Below are positions 50,301 to 64,000 of a stretch of 64,000 nt of DNA, in pieces. The translations under genes were made by a program, and so were the position numbers. The DNA comes from Mallotus nudiflorus (lineage: Eukaryota; Streptophyta; Magnoliopsida; Malpighiales; Euphorbiaceae). Each line of letters begins with the position of its first letter. Position 1 is the stretch's first letter. The notes beneath the pieces are model-generated. The model had not been told where the DNA came from. It ran no database searches and saw only the letters and a program-made list of their open reading frames with translations. The stretch spans positions 6,510,001 to 6,574,000 of the forward strand of contig CANTUR010000793.1 in assembly GCA_947683625.1 (NCBI GenBank), read 5' to 3'.

Positions 50301-53300
50301 CAATGGTTTTGAACATGTTATACAATATACCAATTGCATATTGAACATCCTAGAATCATATTCCAATGTTTTAAACTCATAAATCAAATTGATTTAATTG
50401 AATGCACTAGTTTGTGTGTTTACTCATGTTTGAATGCAAAATATGAGCTCATGTAAATTTACACAAAAATGGTTTTTAATATGTTATCCAATGTTACAAT
50501 TACATATTTAACATCCTAAAATCATACTCAATCATTCCAAACTCCTAAATCAATTAGATTTAATTGAATGCATAATTTGTGCCCATTTGTGCATGTTTAA
50601 ACGCAAAACCTGAACTCGTGCAAATTTGTGTAGAAATGGTTTTCAACATGTTATCCAAAGTTCCAATTGCATATTCTTAATACTAAGTACATATTCTACC
50701 ATGCTAAGCTCGTGAATATAATTGACATAATTGAATGCACATTTTGTGCATTGAGCGCAAAGTGTGAACTCATGAAAATTTGCACACAATGGTTTTGAAC
50801 ATGTTATGCAATATTCCAATTACATATTGAACATCCTAAAATCATATTCCAATATTCAAAACTCATAAATCAAATTGAGTTAATTGAATTCCAAATTTTT
50901 GAACATTTGCGCATGTTTGAATGCAAAACAAGAACTCATTCAAATTTTAGCATAAATTATTTTAAACAAGTTATCCAATGTCCCATTGGCATATTGAACA
51001 TCCTAAAATCATATTCCATCATTCCAAACTCATAAACCAAACTAATTTCACTGAATGCACTATTTGTGCACAAGTGTATGTTTGAACGCAAAACCTGAAG
51101 TCGTGCAAATTTGTGCACAAATTGTTTTCAACATGTTATCCAGTGCTCCAATTGTATATTCACAATACTAAGTACATATTCTATCATGCTAAACTCATGA
51201 CTATAATTTATATAATTGAATACACGATTTGTAGACCTTTGTGCACATTTGATCGCAAAATGTGAACCCGTACAAATTTGCACACGATGGTTTTAAACAT
51301 GTTATGCAATGTTCCAGTTGTGTATTGAACACCCTAAAATCATATTCCAACCTTAAAAACTCATAAGTCAGGTTGATTTAATTGAATGCCCAATTTTTGC
51401 ACATTTGCACATTTTTTACCGCAAAACCTAAAATCGTGCAAATTTGTGCATATATGGTTTTAAACATGTTATCCATTGTCCCACTTGCATATTGAATTTC
51501 GTAAAATCATATTCCATCATTCCAAACTCATGAACCAAAATGGTTTCATTGAATGCACAAGTTATGCACAAGCGCATGTTTGAACACAAAACCTGAACTC
51601 GTGCAAATTTGTGCACAAATGGTTTTCAACATGTTATCAATGTTCAAATTGCATATTCACAATACTAAGTACATATTTTACCATGCTAAAATCATGAAAA
51701 TTTGCACACAATGGTTTTGAACATGTTATGCAATGTTCCAGTTGTGTATTGAACATCCTAAAATCTTATTCTCACATTACAAACTCATAAATCAAGTTGA
51801 TTTAATTGAATCGCCAATTTGTGCACATTTGCGCATGTTTGATTGCAAAACCTAAAATCATTCAAAATTTGTGTACAAATGGTTTTCAATATGTAATCCA
51901 ATGTCCAACTTGCATATTGAACATCAAAAAATCATTTTTGATCATTGCAAGTTCATAAATCAAATTGATTTAATTGAATGCTCAATTTGTGCAAGTTTAA
52001 ACGGAAAACCTGAACTTGTGTAAATTTTTGCACAAATGGTTTTAAACATGTTATCCAATGTTCCACTTGCATTTTGAATGTATTAAAATCATATTCCATT
52101 ATTCCAAACTCATAAAAAAAAATATTTCATTGAATGCACAATTTGTGCACAAGTGCATGTTTGAACACAAAACTTGACCTCGTGCAAATTTGTGCACAAA
52201 TGGTTTTCAATATGTTATCAGCGTTCCAATTGCATATACAAAATACTAAGTACATATTCTACCATGCTAAACTCATGAATAATTTGTGCACATTTGCGCA
52301 CGTTTGAACGCAAAATGTGAACTCATGCAAATTTGCACACAATGGTTTTGAACATGTTCTGCAATGTTCCAATTGTATATTGAACATCCTCAAATCATAT
52401 TCCAACATTCAAAAATCATAAATCAAATCAATTTAATTAAATGCCCAATTTGTGAACATTTGTGCGTGTTTGAATGCAAAACTTGAACTCATGCAAATTT
52501 GTGCACAAATGGTTTTAAACATGTTATCCAATGTCCCACTTGCATATTGAACATCGTAAAATCATATTCCATAAATCCAAACTCATAAACCAAAATGATT
52601 TCATTGAATGTATAATTTATGCACAAGCGCATGTTTAAATGCAAAACCTGAACTCGTGCAAATTTGTGCACAAATGGTTTTCAACATGTTGTCTAGTGCT
52701 CTAATTGCATATTCACAATACTAAGCACATATTCTACTATGCTAAACTCACGAATATAATTGACATAATTGAATGCACAATTTGTGCACGTTTGAACGTA
52801 AAATGTGAACTCGTGCAAATTTGTGCACAATGGTTTTGAACATGTTATGCAATGTTCCAATTGCATATTATTCACCGTAAAATCATATTCCAACATTCCA
52901 AAATCATAAATCAATTTGATTTAATTGAATGCCCAATTTGTGAACATTTGCGTGTGTTTGAATGCAAAACATGAACTCATTATCCAATGTCCCACTTGCA
53001 TATTGAACATCATAAAATCATATTCCATCAATCCAAACTCATAAACCACAATGATTTCATTGAATGTACAATTTGTGCACAAGCGCATGTTTCAATGCCA
53101 AACCTGAACTCATGCAAATTTATGCACAAAAGGTTTTCAACATGTTATCCAGTGCTCCAATTGCATATTTACAATACTATGTACATATTCTAACATGCTA
53201 AACTCATTAATATAGTAGATATAATTGAATGCACAATTTGTACACTTTTACGCGCGTTTGAACGCAAAATGTGGACTTATGCAAATTTGCGCACAATAGT

Positions 53301-56300
53301 TTTGAATAGTTTATGCAATGTTCCAATTGTGTATTGAACATCTTAAAATCATATTCCAGCATTACAAACTCATAAATCAAGTTGATTTAATTGAATGCCC
53401 AATTTGTGAACATTTGCACCTTTTTTACCATAAAACCTGAAATCGTGTAAATTTGTGCACAAATGGTTTTCAACATGTTATCCAATGTCCCACTTTCATA
53501 TTGAAAATTGTGGAATCATTTTCCATCATTCCAAATTCATAAATCAAATTGATTTAATTGAATGCACAATTTGTGCACATTTGTGCAAGTTTGAACGCAA
53601 AACCTGAACTTGTGCAAATTTGTGCACAAATGGTTTTAAACATGTTATCCAATGTCCTACTTGCATATTGAATGTCGTAATATCGTATTCCATCATTCCA
53701 AACTCATAAACCAAAAAATAATTTCATTGAATGCACAATTTGTGCATAAGCACATGTTTGAACGGAAAACCTGAACTCGTGCAAATTTTCGCATAAATGG
53801 TTTTTAACATGTTATCAAAAGTTCTAATTGCATATTCTGAATACTAAGTACATATTCTACCATGATAAGCTCATGAATATAATTGACATAAATGATTGCA
53901 TAATTTACACATGCTTGAATGCAAAATGTGAACTCATGCAAATTTGCGCACAGTGGTTTTGAACATGTTATGAAATGTTCCAATTGCATATTGAACATCC
54001 TAAAATCGTATTCCAACATTCCAAACTCATAAATAAAATTGATTTAATTGAATGCATAATTTTGCACATTTATGCATGTTTAAATGGAAAATATGAGCTC
54101 ATGTAAATTGAACATCCTAAAATCTTATTCCAACATTCAAAACTTATAAATCAAAATGATTTAATTAAATGCCAAATTTGTGAACGTTTGTGCATGTTTG
54201 AATGCAAAACATGAATTCATTCAAATTTTTTCACAAATGGTTTTAAAATGTTATCCAATCTCCCACTTGCATATTGAACATTGTAAAATCATATTCCATC
54301 ATTCCAAACTCATAAACTAAAATGATTTCATTGAATGCACAATTTGTGTGCAAGTGCAAGTTTGAATACAAAGCCTGGACTCATGCAAATTTGTGCTCAA
54401 AAGGTTTGCAACTTATTATCCAGTGCTCCAATGGAATATTCATAATACTAAGTACATATTATACCATGCAAAACTTATGAATATAATTGAATGCACAATT
54501 TGTCCACCTTTACGCACATTTGAACGCAAAATGTGAACTTATGAAAATTTATGCACAATAGTTTTGAACAAATTATACAAAATTCCAGTTGTGTATTGAA
54601 CATCATAAAATATTATTCTAGATTTACAAAATCATACATCAAGTTGATTTAATTGAATGCCCAATTGGTGCACATTTGCACATGTTTGACTGTAAAACCT
54701 GAAATCGTGTAAATTTTTTGCATAAATGGTTTTCAACATGTTCTCCAATGTCCCACTTGCATATTGAACATCATAAAATCATTTTCCATCATTCCGAATT
54801 CATAATTCAAATTGATTTAATTGAATTCATAATTTGTGCATGTTTGCACAAGTTTGAATGCAAAACTTGAACTCGGGTAAATTTGTACACAAATGGTTTT
54901 AAACATGTTATCCAATGTCCCAATTGCATGTTGAATGTATTAAAATCATATTCCATCATTCCAAACTCATAAAATGAATTGATTTCATTGAATGCACAAG
55001 AGCATGTTTGAATGCAAAACCTGAGCTCGTGCAAATTTGTGCACAAATGGTTTTCAACATGTTATTTAGTGCTCCAATTGCATATTCACAATACCAAGTA
55101 CATATTCTACCATGCTAAACTCATGAATATAATTGACATAATTGAATGCACAATTTGTGCACGTTTGAACGTAAAATGTGAACTCATGCAAATTTGCACA
55201 CAATGGTTTTGAACATGTTATGCAATGTTACAATTGCATATTAATCACCCTAAAATCATATTCCAACATTCCAAACTCATAAATTAAATTGATTTAATTG
55301 AATGCCCAATTTGTGAACATTTGCACGTGTTTAAACATAAAACATGAGCTCGTTAAAATTTCTGCACAAATGATTTTAAACATGTTATCCAATGTCCCAC
55401 TTGCATATTGAACATCATAAAATCATATTCCATCATTCCAAACTCATAAACCAAAATGATTTCATTGAATGCACATTTTGTGCACAAGCGCATGTTTGAA
55501 CGCAAAACCTATAGTCATGAAAATTTGTGCATAAATGGTTTTGAACAGGTTATCCAGTGCTCCAATTGCATATTCACAATACTAAGTACATATTCTACCA
55601 TGCTAAACTCATGAATATAATTGAATGCACAATTTGTACACCTTTGCACACGTTTGAATGCAAAATGTGAACTCATGAAATGTTCCATTTTTGTATTGAA
55701 CATCTTAAAATCTTATTATAGCATTATAAATTGATAAATCAAGTTGATTTAATTAAATGCCCAATTTATGCACATTTGCGCATGTTTAATCGCAAAACTG
55801 GAAATCATGTAAATTTGTGCACAAATGGTTTTCAACATGTTATCTAATGTCCCACTTGCATATTGAACATCATAAAATCATTTTCCATCATTTCAAATTC
55901 AGAAATCAAATTGATTTAATTGAATGCACAATTTGTGCACATTTGTGCAAGTTTGAACGTAAAACCTGAACTCGTGCAAATTTGTGTGCAAAGGTTTTAA
56001 ACATGTTATCTAATGTCCCACTTGCATATTGAATGTTGTAAAATCATATTCCATCATTCCAAACTCATAAAAGAAAATGATTTCTTTGAATGCACAATTG
56101 GTGGATAAGCGTATGCTTCAACGTAAAACCTGATCTCGTGAAAATTTATACACAAATGGTTTTCAACATGTTATCGAATGCTCCAATTGCATATTCACAA
56201 TACTAAGAACATATTCTTCCTTACTCAACTCATGAATATAATTGATATGATTGAATGAACAATTTGTGTATGTTTGAACGTAAAATGTGAACTCATGCAA

Positions 56301-56658
56301 ATTTGCGCTCAATGGTTTTGAACATGTTATGCAATGTTTCATTTGCATATTGAACATCCTAAAATCATATTCCAATGTTCCAAACTCATAAATCCAATTA
56401 ATTTAGTTGAATGCCCAATTTGTGCACATTTGCGCATGTTTGAATGCTAAACTTAAGCTCACGTAAATTTACGCACAAATGGGTTTTAATATGTTATTTA
56501 ATGTTCCAATTGTATATTGAACATCCTAAAATCATATTCCAACATTCCAAACTCATAAATCAAATTGATTTAATTTAATGCTCATGCAGATTTGCACATA
56601 TTTGAATGCAAAACCTGAAATCTTGCAAATTTGTGAGCAATTGGTTTTAAACGTTTTA
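47309..56658 (-). repeat. Satellite array, minus orientation, D/E-rich domain
   Basis: Reverse-complement monomers include frequent E (accaaaatgatttcattgaa) and D (caatgtcccacttgcatatt) types. E monomers lie near 48150, 48800, 49400, 50065, 51035, 51535, 52120, 52590, 53050, 53715, 54315, 54975, 55455 and 56085. Alternating steps of about 600 and 660 bp reveal a higher-order unit of about 1.26 kb over parts of this stretch. No gene is seen. Confidence 0.93.
47642..50164 (-). repeat. Two adjacent copies of a 1.26-kb higher-order unit
   Basis: The landmark tcaaaagttc occurs at 47642, 48901 and 50165, spaced about 1,260 bp. Both units contain the same truncated monomer joint, cacaaatcgtattccaaaat, at 47944 and 49204. 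In it about 60 bp are missing relative to other monomers. A unit of eight monomers minus this deletion would be about 1.26 kb. Confidence 0.85.
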
Positions 56659-57458
56659 TGATACTATCCTCAAAAGGGTTAATTTATGAAGTCTACACAT
56701 CAATAAAGTCAAGTACAAAGCTTGGATGAATTTTTGGGTTATTTTCTATTTTGCAGTCAATAAGGAAGATTCAAGAATATTCTAGAAGATGTGAGAAGAT
56801 TCAAGGATATTCCAAGTCAAAGTCAACAAGTCAAAGTCAACAGGTCAAAGTTAATGGTCAACATCCTAGTTGACATGTGACATGGCATGCTTCAAATCTT
56901 TGTTGTCATTAGTTGTTTGTTTAGTTGTCATGAGTTGTCAATTTGACTTTTCAATACTTAGTTGTCATGAGTTATCTATTTAACTTTTCAAAGCTTAGTT
57001 GTCATATTTTTTAAGGGATCTTATTTAGTAAAGGATTTTCCTTTATAGGAGTCTTTAGGAATAAGTAAAAAAACCTATTCCCTTAAGGATTAGGATGTTT
57101 ACATGCCTATATAAAGGCCATATCAATGTAGAATGAATTTAAGTGAAGTTCATCAATTAATTCTGAATTCTTAAGAGGTTAAAGTCCTTCTCTTTTGTTG
57201 TTAAAAGAACTTTAGTGAATTTATCAAGTGAAGGCTTGGTACATTCAAACCTAGTTTAATTTTGACTTAAAATTGACTTTGTTAATCTTAGGTTTATATT
57301 AAACAACCATTAATTTTTTATAATTAAGGTTCTTAAGTACAGGTTATTTAAGGGTCTTGTTAGGGATTAGAGTTTCTTTTTGCTTGATTTAGGAATGATC
57401 CTTGGCAAGGTTATCAAGATTGAACACGAGTTTGGTACAAGTTAACCACATTCATATC
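56659..57458 (+). mobile_element. Solo LTR, element 2 family, with mismatched flanks
   Basis: This is an 800-bp LTR starting TGATACTATCCTC and ending near CACATTCATATC, so the terminal A is missing. There is no target duplication: TTTTA precedes it and CATAA follows. The satellite phase is also broken. The left flank stops after the aacatgtta region while the right flank resumes at gcataatttgtgc, about 100 bp further on in the monomer. It has two 37-bp repeat copies and a TATA box at 57108-57114. Confidence 0.9.
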
Positions 57459-60400
57459 CATAATTTGTGCAGGTTTGCCCATCTTCGAACACAAAAAGTG
57501 AACTCATGCAAATTTACGTACAATAGCTTTCAACATGTTATCCAACATTCCAATTGCATATTGAACATCCAAAAATCATATTCCAACATTCCAAACTCAT
57601 AAAACAAATCGATTTAATTGAATGCACAATTTGTGCACATTTGCACATGTTTAAACGCAAAACCTGAACTCGTGCAAATTTATGCACAAATTGTTTTCAA
57701 TGTGTTATCCAATGTTCCAATTGCATATTCATAATACTAAGTACATATTATAGCATGCTAAACTCATGAATATAACTAAAAAAATTGAATGCACAATTCA
57801 TGCACGTTTGCGTTTAAACGCAGAATATGAACTTGTGAAAATTCATGCACAATTGGTTTTGAACATGTTATCCAATGTTACAATTGCATATTCAAAATCC
57901 TAAAATCATATTCCAAAATTATGAACTAATAAATCAAATTGATTTAATTGAATGCACAATTTTGCACATTTGTGCATGTTTGAACGCAAAATATAAGCTC
58001 GTGTAAATTTATGCATAAATGGTTTTTAATATTTTATCCAATGTTGAAATTGCATATTTAACATCCTAAAATCATATTCCATCTTTCAAAACTCATAAAT
58101 GAATTAGATTTAATTGAATACACAATTTGTGCACATTTGTGCATGTTTGAACGCAAAACCTAAACTCGTGCAAATTTGTGCACAAATGGTTTTCAACATG
58201 TTAGCCAATGTTCCAATTACATATTCATAATACTAAGTACATATTCTACTATGCTAAATTGTGAATATAATTGACATAATTAAATGCACAATTTGTGCAC
58301 GTTTGAACGTAAAATGTGAACTGATGCAAATTTGTCCACAATGGTTTTGAACTTGTTATGCAATGTTCCAATTACATATTGAATATCCTAAAATCATGTT
58401 TCAAAATTTCAAACTTATAAATCAAACTGATTGAATTGAATGCACAATTTTGCACATTTACAAATGTTTAAAGGAAAACATATGAGCTCGTGTAAGTTTG
58501 CGCACTAATGGTTTTGAACATGTCATCCAATGTTCTGATAGCATATTGAACTTCCTAAAATCATATTCCATCTTTCCAAATTCATAAATCAATTAGATTT
58601 AATTGAATGCACAATTTGTGCACATTTGTGCATGTTTGAATGCAAAACCTGAACTCATGCAAATTTGTGCACAAATGGTTCTCAACATGTTATCCAATGT
58701 TCCAATTACATATTCACAATAATAAGTACATATTCTACCATGCTAAACTCATGAATATAATTGACATAATTTAATGCACAATTTGTGCACATTTGCACAC
58801 ATTTGAATGCAAAACCTGAACTCGTGCAAATTTGTGCACAAATTGTTTTCAACATGTTATCCAATGTTCCAATTGCATATTAACAATACTAATTACATAT
58901 TCTAGTATGCTAAACTCATGAATATAACTAACAAAATTGAATGCACAATTCATCCACGTTTGTGTTTAAATGCAGAATATGAACTTGTGCAAATTCATGC
59001 ACAAATAGTTTTGAACAAGTTATCCAATGTTACACTTACTTATTAATCATCCTGAAATCATATTCCAACATTCTAAACTCAAATGAATGCACAATTTTGC
59101 ACATTTGCGTATGTTTGAATGCAAAATATGAGCTCATGTAAATTTGTGAACAATGGTTTTGAACATGTTATCCAATGTTCCAATTGCATATTAACAATAC
59201 TAAGTACATATTCTACCATGCTAAATGTGAATATAATTGACATAATTGAATGCATAATATGTGCATGTTTGCACACGTTTGAATGCAAAATATGACCTCA
59301 AGCAAATTTGTACACAATGGTTTTGAACGTGTTATGCAATGTTCCAATTGTATATTGAACATCCTAAAATCATATTCCAACATTCCAAACTTATAAATCA
59401 AATTGATTGAATTGAATACATAATTTTGTACATTTGCAAATGTTTGAAGGCAAAATATGAGCTCATGTAAATTTGCGCACAAATGGTTTTGAACACATCA
59501 TCCAAAGTTCCAATTGCATATTGAACATCCTAAAATCATATTCCACCATTCCAAACTAATAAATCAAATAGATTTAATTGAATGCACAATTTTTCACATT
59601 TACACATATTTGAACGTAAAATATGCACTCGTGTAAATTTATGCATAAATGGTTTTCAATATGTTATCCAATGTTCCTATTGCATATTTAACATCCTAAA
59701 ATCATATTCCATCTTTCTGAACTAGAAAATCAATTAGATTTAATTGAATGCACATTTTATGCATATTTATGTATGTTTGAACGCAAAACCTAAACTCATG
59801 CAAATTTGTGCGGAAATGATTTTCAACATGTTATTTAATGTTCTAATTGCATATTCACAATACTAAGTACATATTGTATCATGATAAACCCGTGAATATA
59901 ATTGACATAATTGAATGCACAATTTATGAACGTTTGCACACATTTAAACACAAAATGTAAACTCATGCAAATTTGTACACAATGGTGTTGAACATGTTAT
60001 GCAATGTTCCAATTGTATATTGAACATCCTAAAGTCATATTGCAACATACCAAACTTATAAATCAAATTGATTGTATTGAATGCATAATTTTGTACATTT
60101 GCGCATGTTTGAAGGCAAAATATGAGCTCGAGTAAATGTGCGCACAAATGGTTTTGAACATTTTATCCACTATTCCAATTGCATATTGAACATCCTACAA
60201 TCATATTACAACATTTTAAACTAATAAGTCAAATTGATTTAATTGAATGCACAAATTTCACATTTGCACATATTTGAACGCAAAATATGAGCTCGTGTAA
60301 ATTTGCACACAAATGGTTTTCAATATGTTATCTAGTATTCCAATTGCATATTGAACATCTTAAAATCATATTCCAACATTACAAACTAATAAATCAAATT

Positions 60401-63400
60401 GATATAGTTAAATGCACAATTTTGTACATTTACGCATATTTGAATGCAAAATATGAGCTCGTGTAAATTTGCACACAAATGGTTTTCAACATGTTATCCA
60501 ATGTACTAATTGTATATTCATAATACCAAGTACCTATTCTACCATGCTAAAATTGTGCATATAATTAACATAATTGAATGAACCATTTGTGCACATTTGC
60601 ACATGTTTGAACACAAAATGTGAACTCACGCAAATTTGCGTAAAATGGTTTTGAAGATGTTATCCAATATTCCAATTGCATATTGAACATCCTAAAATCA
60701 TATTCCAACATTCCAAACTTAAAAATAAAATTGATTGAATTGAATGCACAATTTTGCACGTTTACGCATGTTCGAAGGCAAAATATGAGCTCCTATAAAT
60801 TTGTGCACAAATGGTTTTGAACTTGTTATCCAATGTTCCAATTGTATACTGAACATTATAAAATCATACTCTAATATTACAAACTAAAATCAATTTGATT
60901 TAATTGAATGCACAATTTTGCACTTTTGCACATGTTTAAATGCAAAATATGAGCTCGTACAAATTTGTGCACAAATAGTTTTGAACATGTTATTCAATGT
61001 TCCAATTTCATATTGAACATTATAAAATCATATTCCAACATTCCAAACAAATAAATCAATTTTATTTAATTGAATGCACAATTTTGCACATTTGCGCGTT
61101 TGAATGCAAAATATGAGCTCATGTAAATTTGAGCACAAATGGTTTTGAATATTTTATCCAATGTTGCAATCGCATATTGAACATTGTGAAATCATATTCC
61201 ATCTTTCTAAACTCATAAAACAATTATATTTAATTGAATGCAAAATTTGCACACATTTGCGCATGTTTGAACGCAAAACCCTGAACTTGTGCAAATTTGT
61301 GCACAAATGGTTTTCAACATGTTATCCAATGTTCTAATTACATATTCAAAATACCAAGTACATATTCTACCATGCTGAAATTTTGAATATAATTGACATA
61401 ATTGAATGATCAATTTGTGCACGTTTGCACACAGTTGAACGCAAAATGTGAACTCATGCAAATTTGCGCATAATGGCTTTGAACATGTTATCCAATGTTC
61501 CTATTGCATATTGAACATACTAAAATCATATTCCAACATTCCAATCTTATAAATCAAATTGATTAAATGGAATGCACAATTTTGCACGTTTGCACATGTT
61601 CGAAGGCAAAATATAAGTTCGTATAACTTTGCGCACAAAATGGTTTTGAACATGTTATCTAATGTTTCAATTGCATATTGAACATTATAAAAACATACTC
61701 CAACATTCCAAAGTAATAAATAAATTTGATTTAATTGAATGCATAATTTTTCACATTTGCGCATGTTTGAAAGCAAAATATGAGCTCATGTAAATTTTCA
61801 CACAAATGGCTTTTAATATTTTATCCAACATTGCAATTGCATATTTAAAATTCTAAAATCATATTCCATATTTTCAAACTCATAAAATAATTAGATTTAA
61901 TTGAATGCACAATTTGTGCACATTTGCCCATGTTTGAACGCAAAACCTGAACTCGTGCAAAGTTTTGCACAAAATGGTTTTCAACATGTGATCCAATGTT
62001 CTAATTGCATATTCATAATACCAAGTACATATTCTACCATGCTAAAATCATGAATGTAATTGACATAATTGAATGAAAAATTTGTGCACGTTTGCACATG
62101 TTTGAATGCAAAATGTGGACTCATGCAAATTTGTGCACAATGGTTTTGAACTTGTTATCCAATGTTCCAATTGCATATTGAACATCCTAAAATCATATTC
62201 CATCTTTCCAAACTCATAAAACAATTAGATTTAATTGAATGCAAAATTTTGCACATTTGTGCATGTTTGAACGTAAAATATGAGCTCGTGTAAATTTGCG
62301 CACAAATGATTTTTAATATTTTATCCAATGTTGCAATTTCATATTGAACATCCTAAATTCATATTCCATATTTCTGAACTTGAAAAAAAATTAGATTTAA
62401 TTGAATGCAAAATTGGTGCACATTTGTGCATGTGTGAATACAAAACCTGAACTTTTGCAAATTTGTGCACAAATGGTTTTCAACATGTTATCCAATGTTC
62501 TAATTGCATATTCACAATACCAAGTATATATTCTACCATGCTAAAATCGTGAGTATAATTGACATAATTAAATGAACAATTTGTGCACGTTTGAATGCAA
62601 AATGTGAACTCACACAAATTTGCGAACAATGGTTTTGAACATGTTATCCAATGTTGCAATTGCATATTGAACATCCTAAAATTATATTCCAACATTCTAA
62701 AATTATAAATCAAATTAATTGAATTGAGTGCACAATTTTGCGCGTTTGCGCATGTTCGAAGGAAAAATTTGAGCTCGAATAAATTTGTGCACAAATGGTT
62801 TGGAACATGTTATCCAATGTTCCAATTTCATATTGAACATTATAAAATCATACTCCAACATTACAAACTAACAAATCAATTTGATTTAATTGAATGCAAA
62901 ATGTTGCACATTTACACATGTTTGAAAGAAAAATATGTGCTCCTGTAAATTTGCACAGAAATGGTTTTTCATATTTTATCCATTGTTGCAATTGCATATG
63001 GAACATCCTAAAACTATATTCCATCTTTCTGAACTCGTAAAATAATTAGATTTAATTGAATGCAAAATTTGTGCACATTTGCGCATGTTTGAACTCAAAA
63101 CCTGAACTCATGCAAATTTTTGGACAAATGGTTTTCAAAATGTTATCCAATATTCAAATTGCATATTCCTAATACCAAGTACAAATTCTACCATGCTAAA
63201 ATCATGAATATAATTGACATAATTAAATGAACAATTTATGCGTATTTGAACGCAAAATGTGAACTCACGCAAATTTGTGCACAGTGGTTTTGAACATGTT
63301 ATCCAATGTTCGATCCTAAAATCATATTCCAATATTCCAAAATTATAAATCAAATTGATTGAATTGAATGCACAATTTTGCACATTTGTGCATGTTTGAA

Positions 63401-64000
63401 GGAAAAATATGAGCTCGTATAAATTTGCACACAAATGGTTTTGAACATATTAAAATCATATTCCAACATTCCAAACTAATAAATTTTAATTGAATGCACA
63501 ATGTTGCACATTTATGCATGTTTGAACGCAAAATATGAGCTCTTGTAAATTTGCGCACAAATGGTTTTTGATATTTTATCCATTGTTGCAATTGCATATC
63601 AAACATCCTTAAATCATATTCCATCTTTCTAAACATGTAAAACAATTAGATTTAATTGAATGCAAAATTTGCGCACATTTGCGCATGTTTGAATGAAAAA
63701 CTTGAACTTGTGCAAATTTGTGCACAATTGGTTATCAACATGTTATCCATTGTTCTAATTGAATATTCACAATACCAATTATATATTCTACCATGCTAAA
63801 ATCATGAATATAACTGACATAATTGAATGAACAATTTGTGCACGTTTGCACACGTTTGAATGCAAAATGTGAACTCACGCAAATTTTCACACAATGGTTT
63901 TGAACATATTATCCAATGTTGCAGTTGCATATTGAACATCATAAAATCATATTCCAACATTCCAAACTTATAAATCAAATTGATTGAATTGAATGCAAAA
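57459..64000 (-). repeat. Satellite array, minus orientation, A-B-C composition
   Basis: The E type is absent. Reverse-complement A (gacataattgaatgcac), B (aatcaattagatttaattga) and C (aatcaaattgatttaattga followed by atgcacaattttgcacattt) types dominate, as in the first 16 kb but inverted. The window ends inside the array. No gene is seen. Confidence 0.93.

Noticed and set aside
1..64000. CRISPR-like spaced repeats.
   Set aside because: The repeats are contiguous 165-bp satellite monomers with no unique spacers or cas genes, and the context is a plant genome.

Overview
The window is plant repeat DNA with no ordinary host gene. Almost all of it is an AT-rich tandem satellite with a monomer of about 165-168 bp, interrupted by LTR retrotransposons. 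A satellite of this size hosting an element that looks like the plant CRM (centromeric retrotransposon) clade points to the centromeric or pericentromeric heterochromatin of a flowering plant. That location is an inference: nothing in DNA sequence alone shows that the array carries centromeric histone. I cannot name the species.

Layout. Bases 1-34,072 are satellite in one orientation (called plus here). At about 34,072/34,073 the array flips, and bases 34,073-64,000 are the same satellite in reverse complement. The array falls into domains. At 1-16,082 an A-B-C(n) higher-order pattern holds, with one A, one B and one to four C monomers. At 16,083-19,795 there is a regular trimer of about 500 bp (C-A-A'). 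The middle (20.6-34.1 kb plus, 34.1-56.7 kb minus) is a mixed domain with D-type monomers. Its minus half also carries an E-type monomer and a higher-order unit of about 1.26 kb. From 57.5 kb to the end the A-B-C composition returns, in the minus orientation.

Five LTR insertions break the array, all on the + strand. (1) A 5,471-bp Ty3/gypsy element (5,449-10,919) has 839-bp LTRs, a tRNA-iMet type primer site, and recognisable reverse transcriptase, RNase H and integrase. It has lost most of gag and protease and carries many stops and frameshifts. Its pol reading frame runs into the 3' LTR, which encodes a basic CR-like tail, and this is the main reason for the CRM call. (2, 3) Two solo LTRs of the same family lie at 19,796-20,634 and 25,548-26,386. 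(4) A second family at 43,111-47,303 (4,193 bp, perfect 5-bp target duplication) encodes Gag and an uncharacterised segment but no pol, so it is a non-autonomous TR-GAG type element. Its 5' leader resembles that of element 1, which suggests it relied on a CRM-like partner. (5) A solo LTR of the second family at 56,659-57,458 has flanks that do not match.

All protein-coding remnants belong to the retrotransposons. The many short open frames elsewhere are satellite sequence read through. I saw no tRNA, rRNA or CRISPR.
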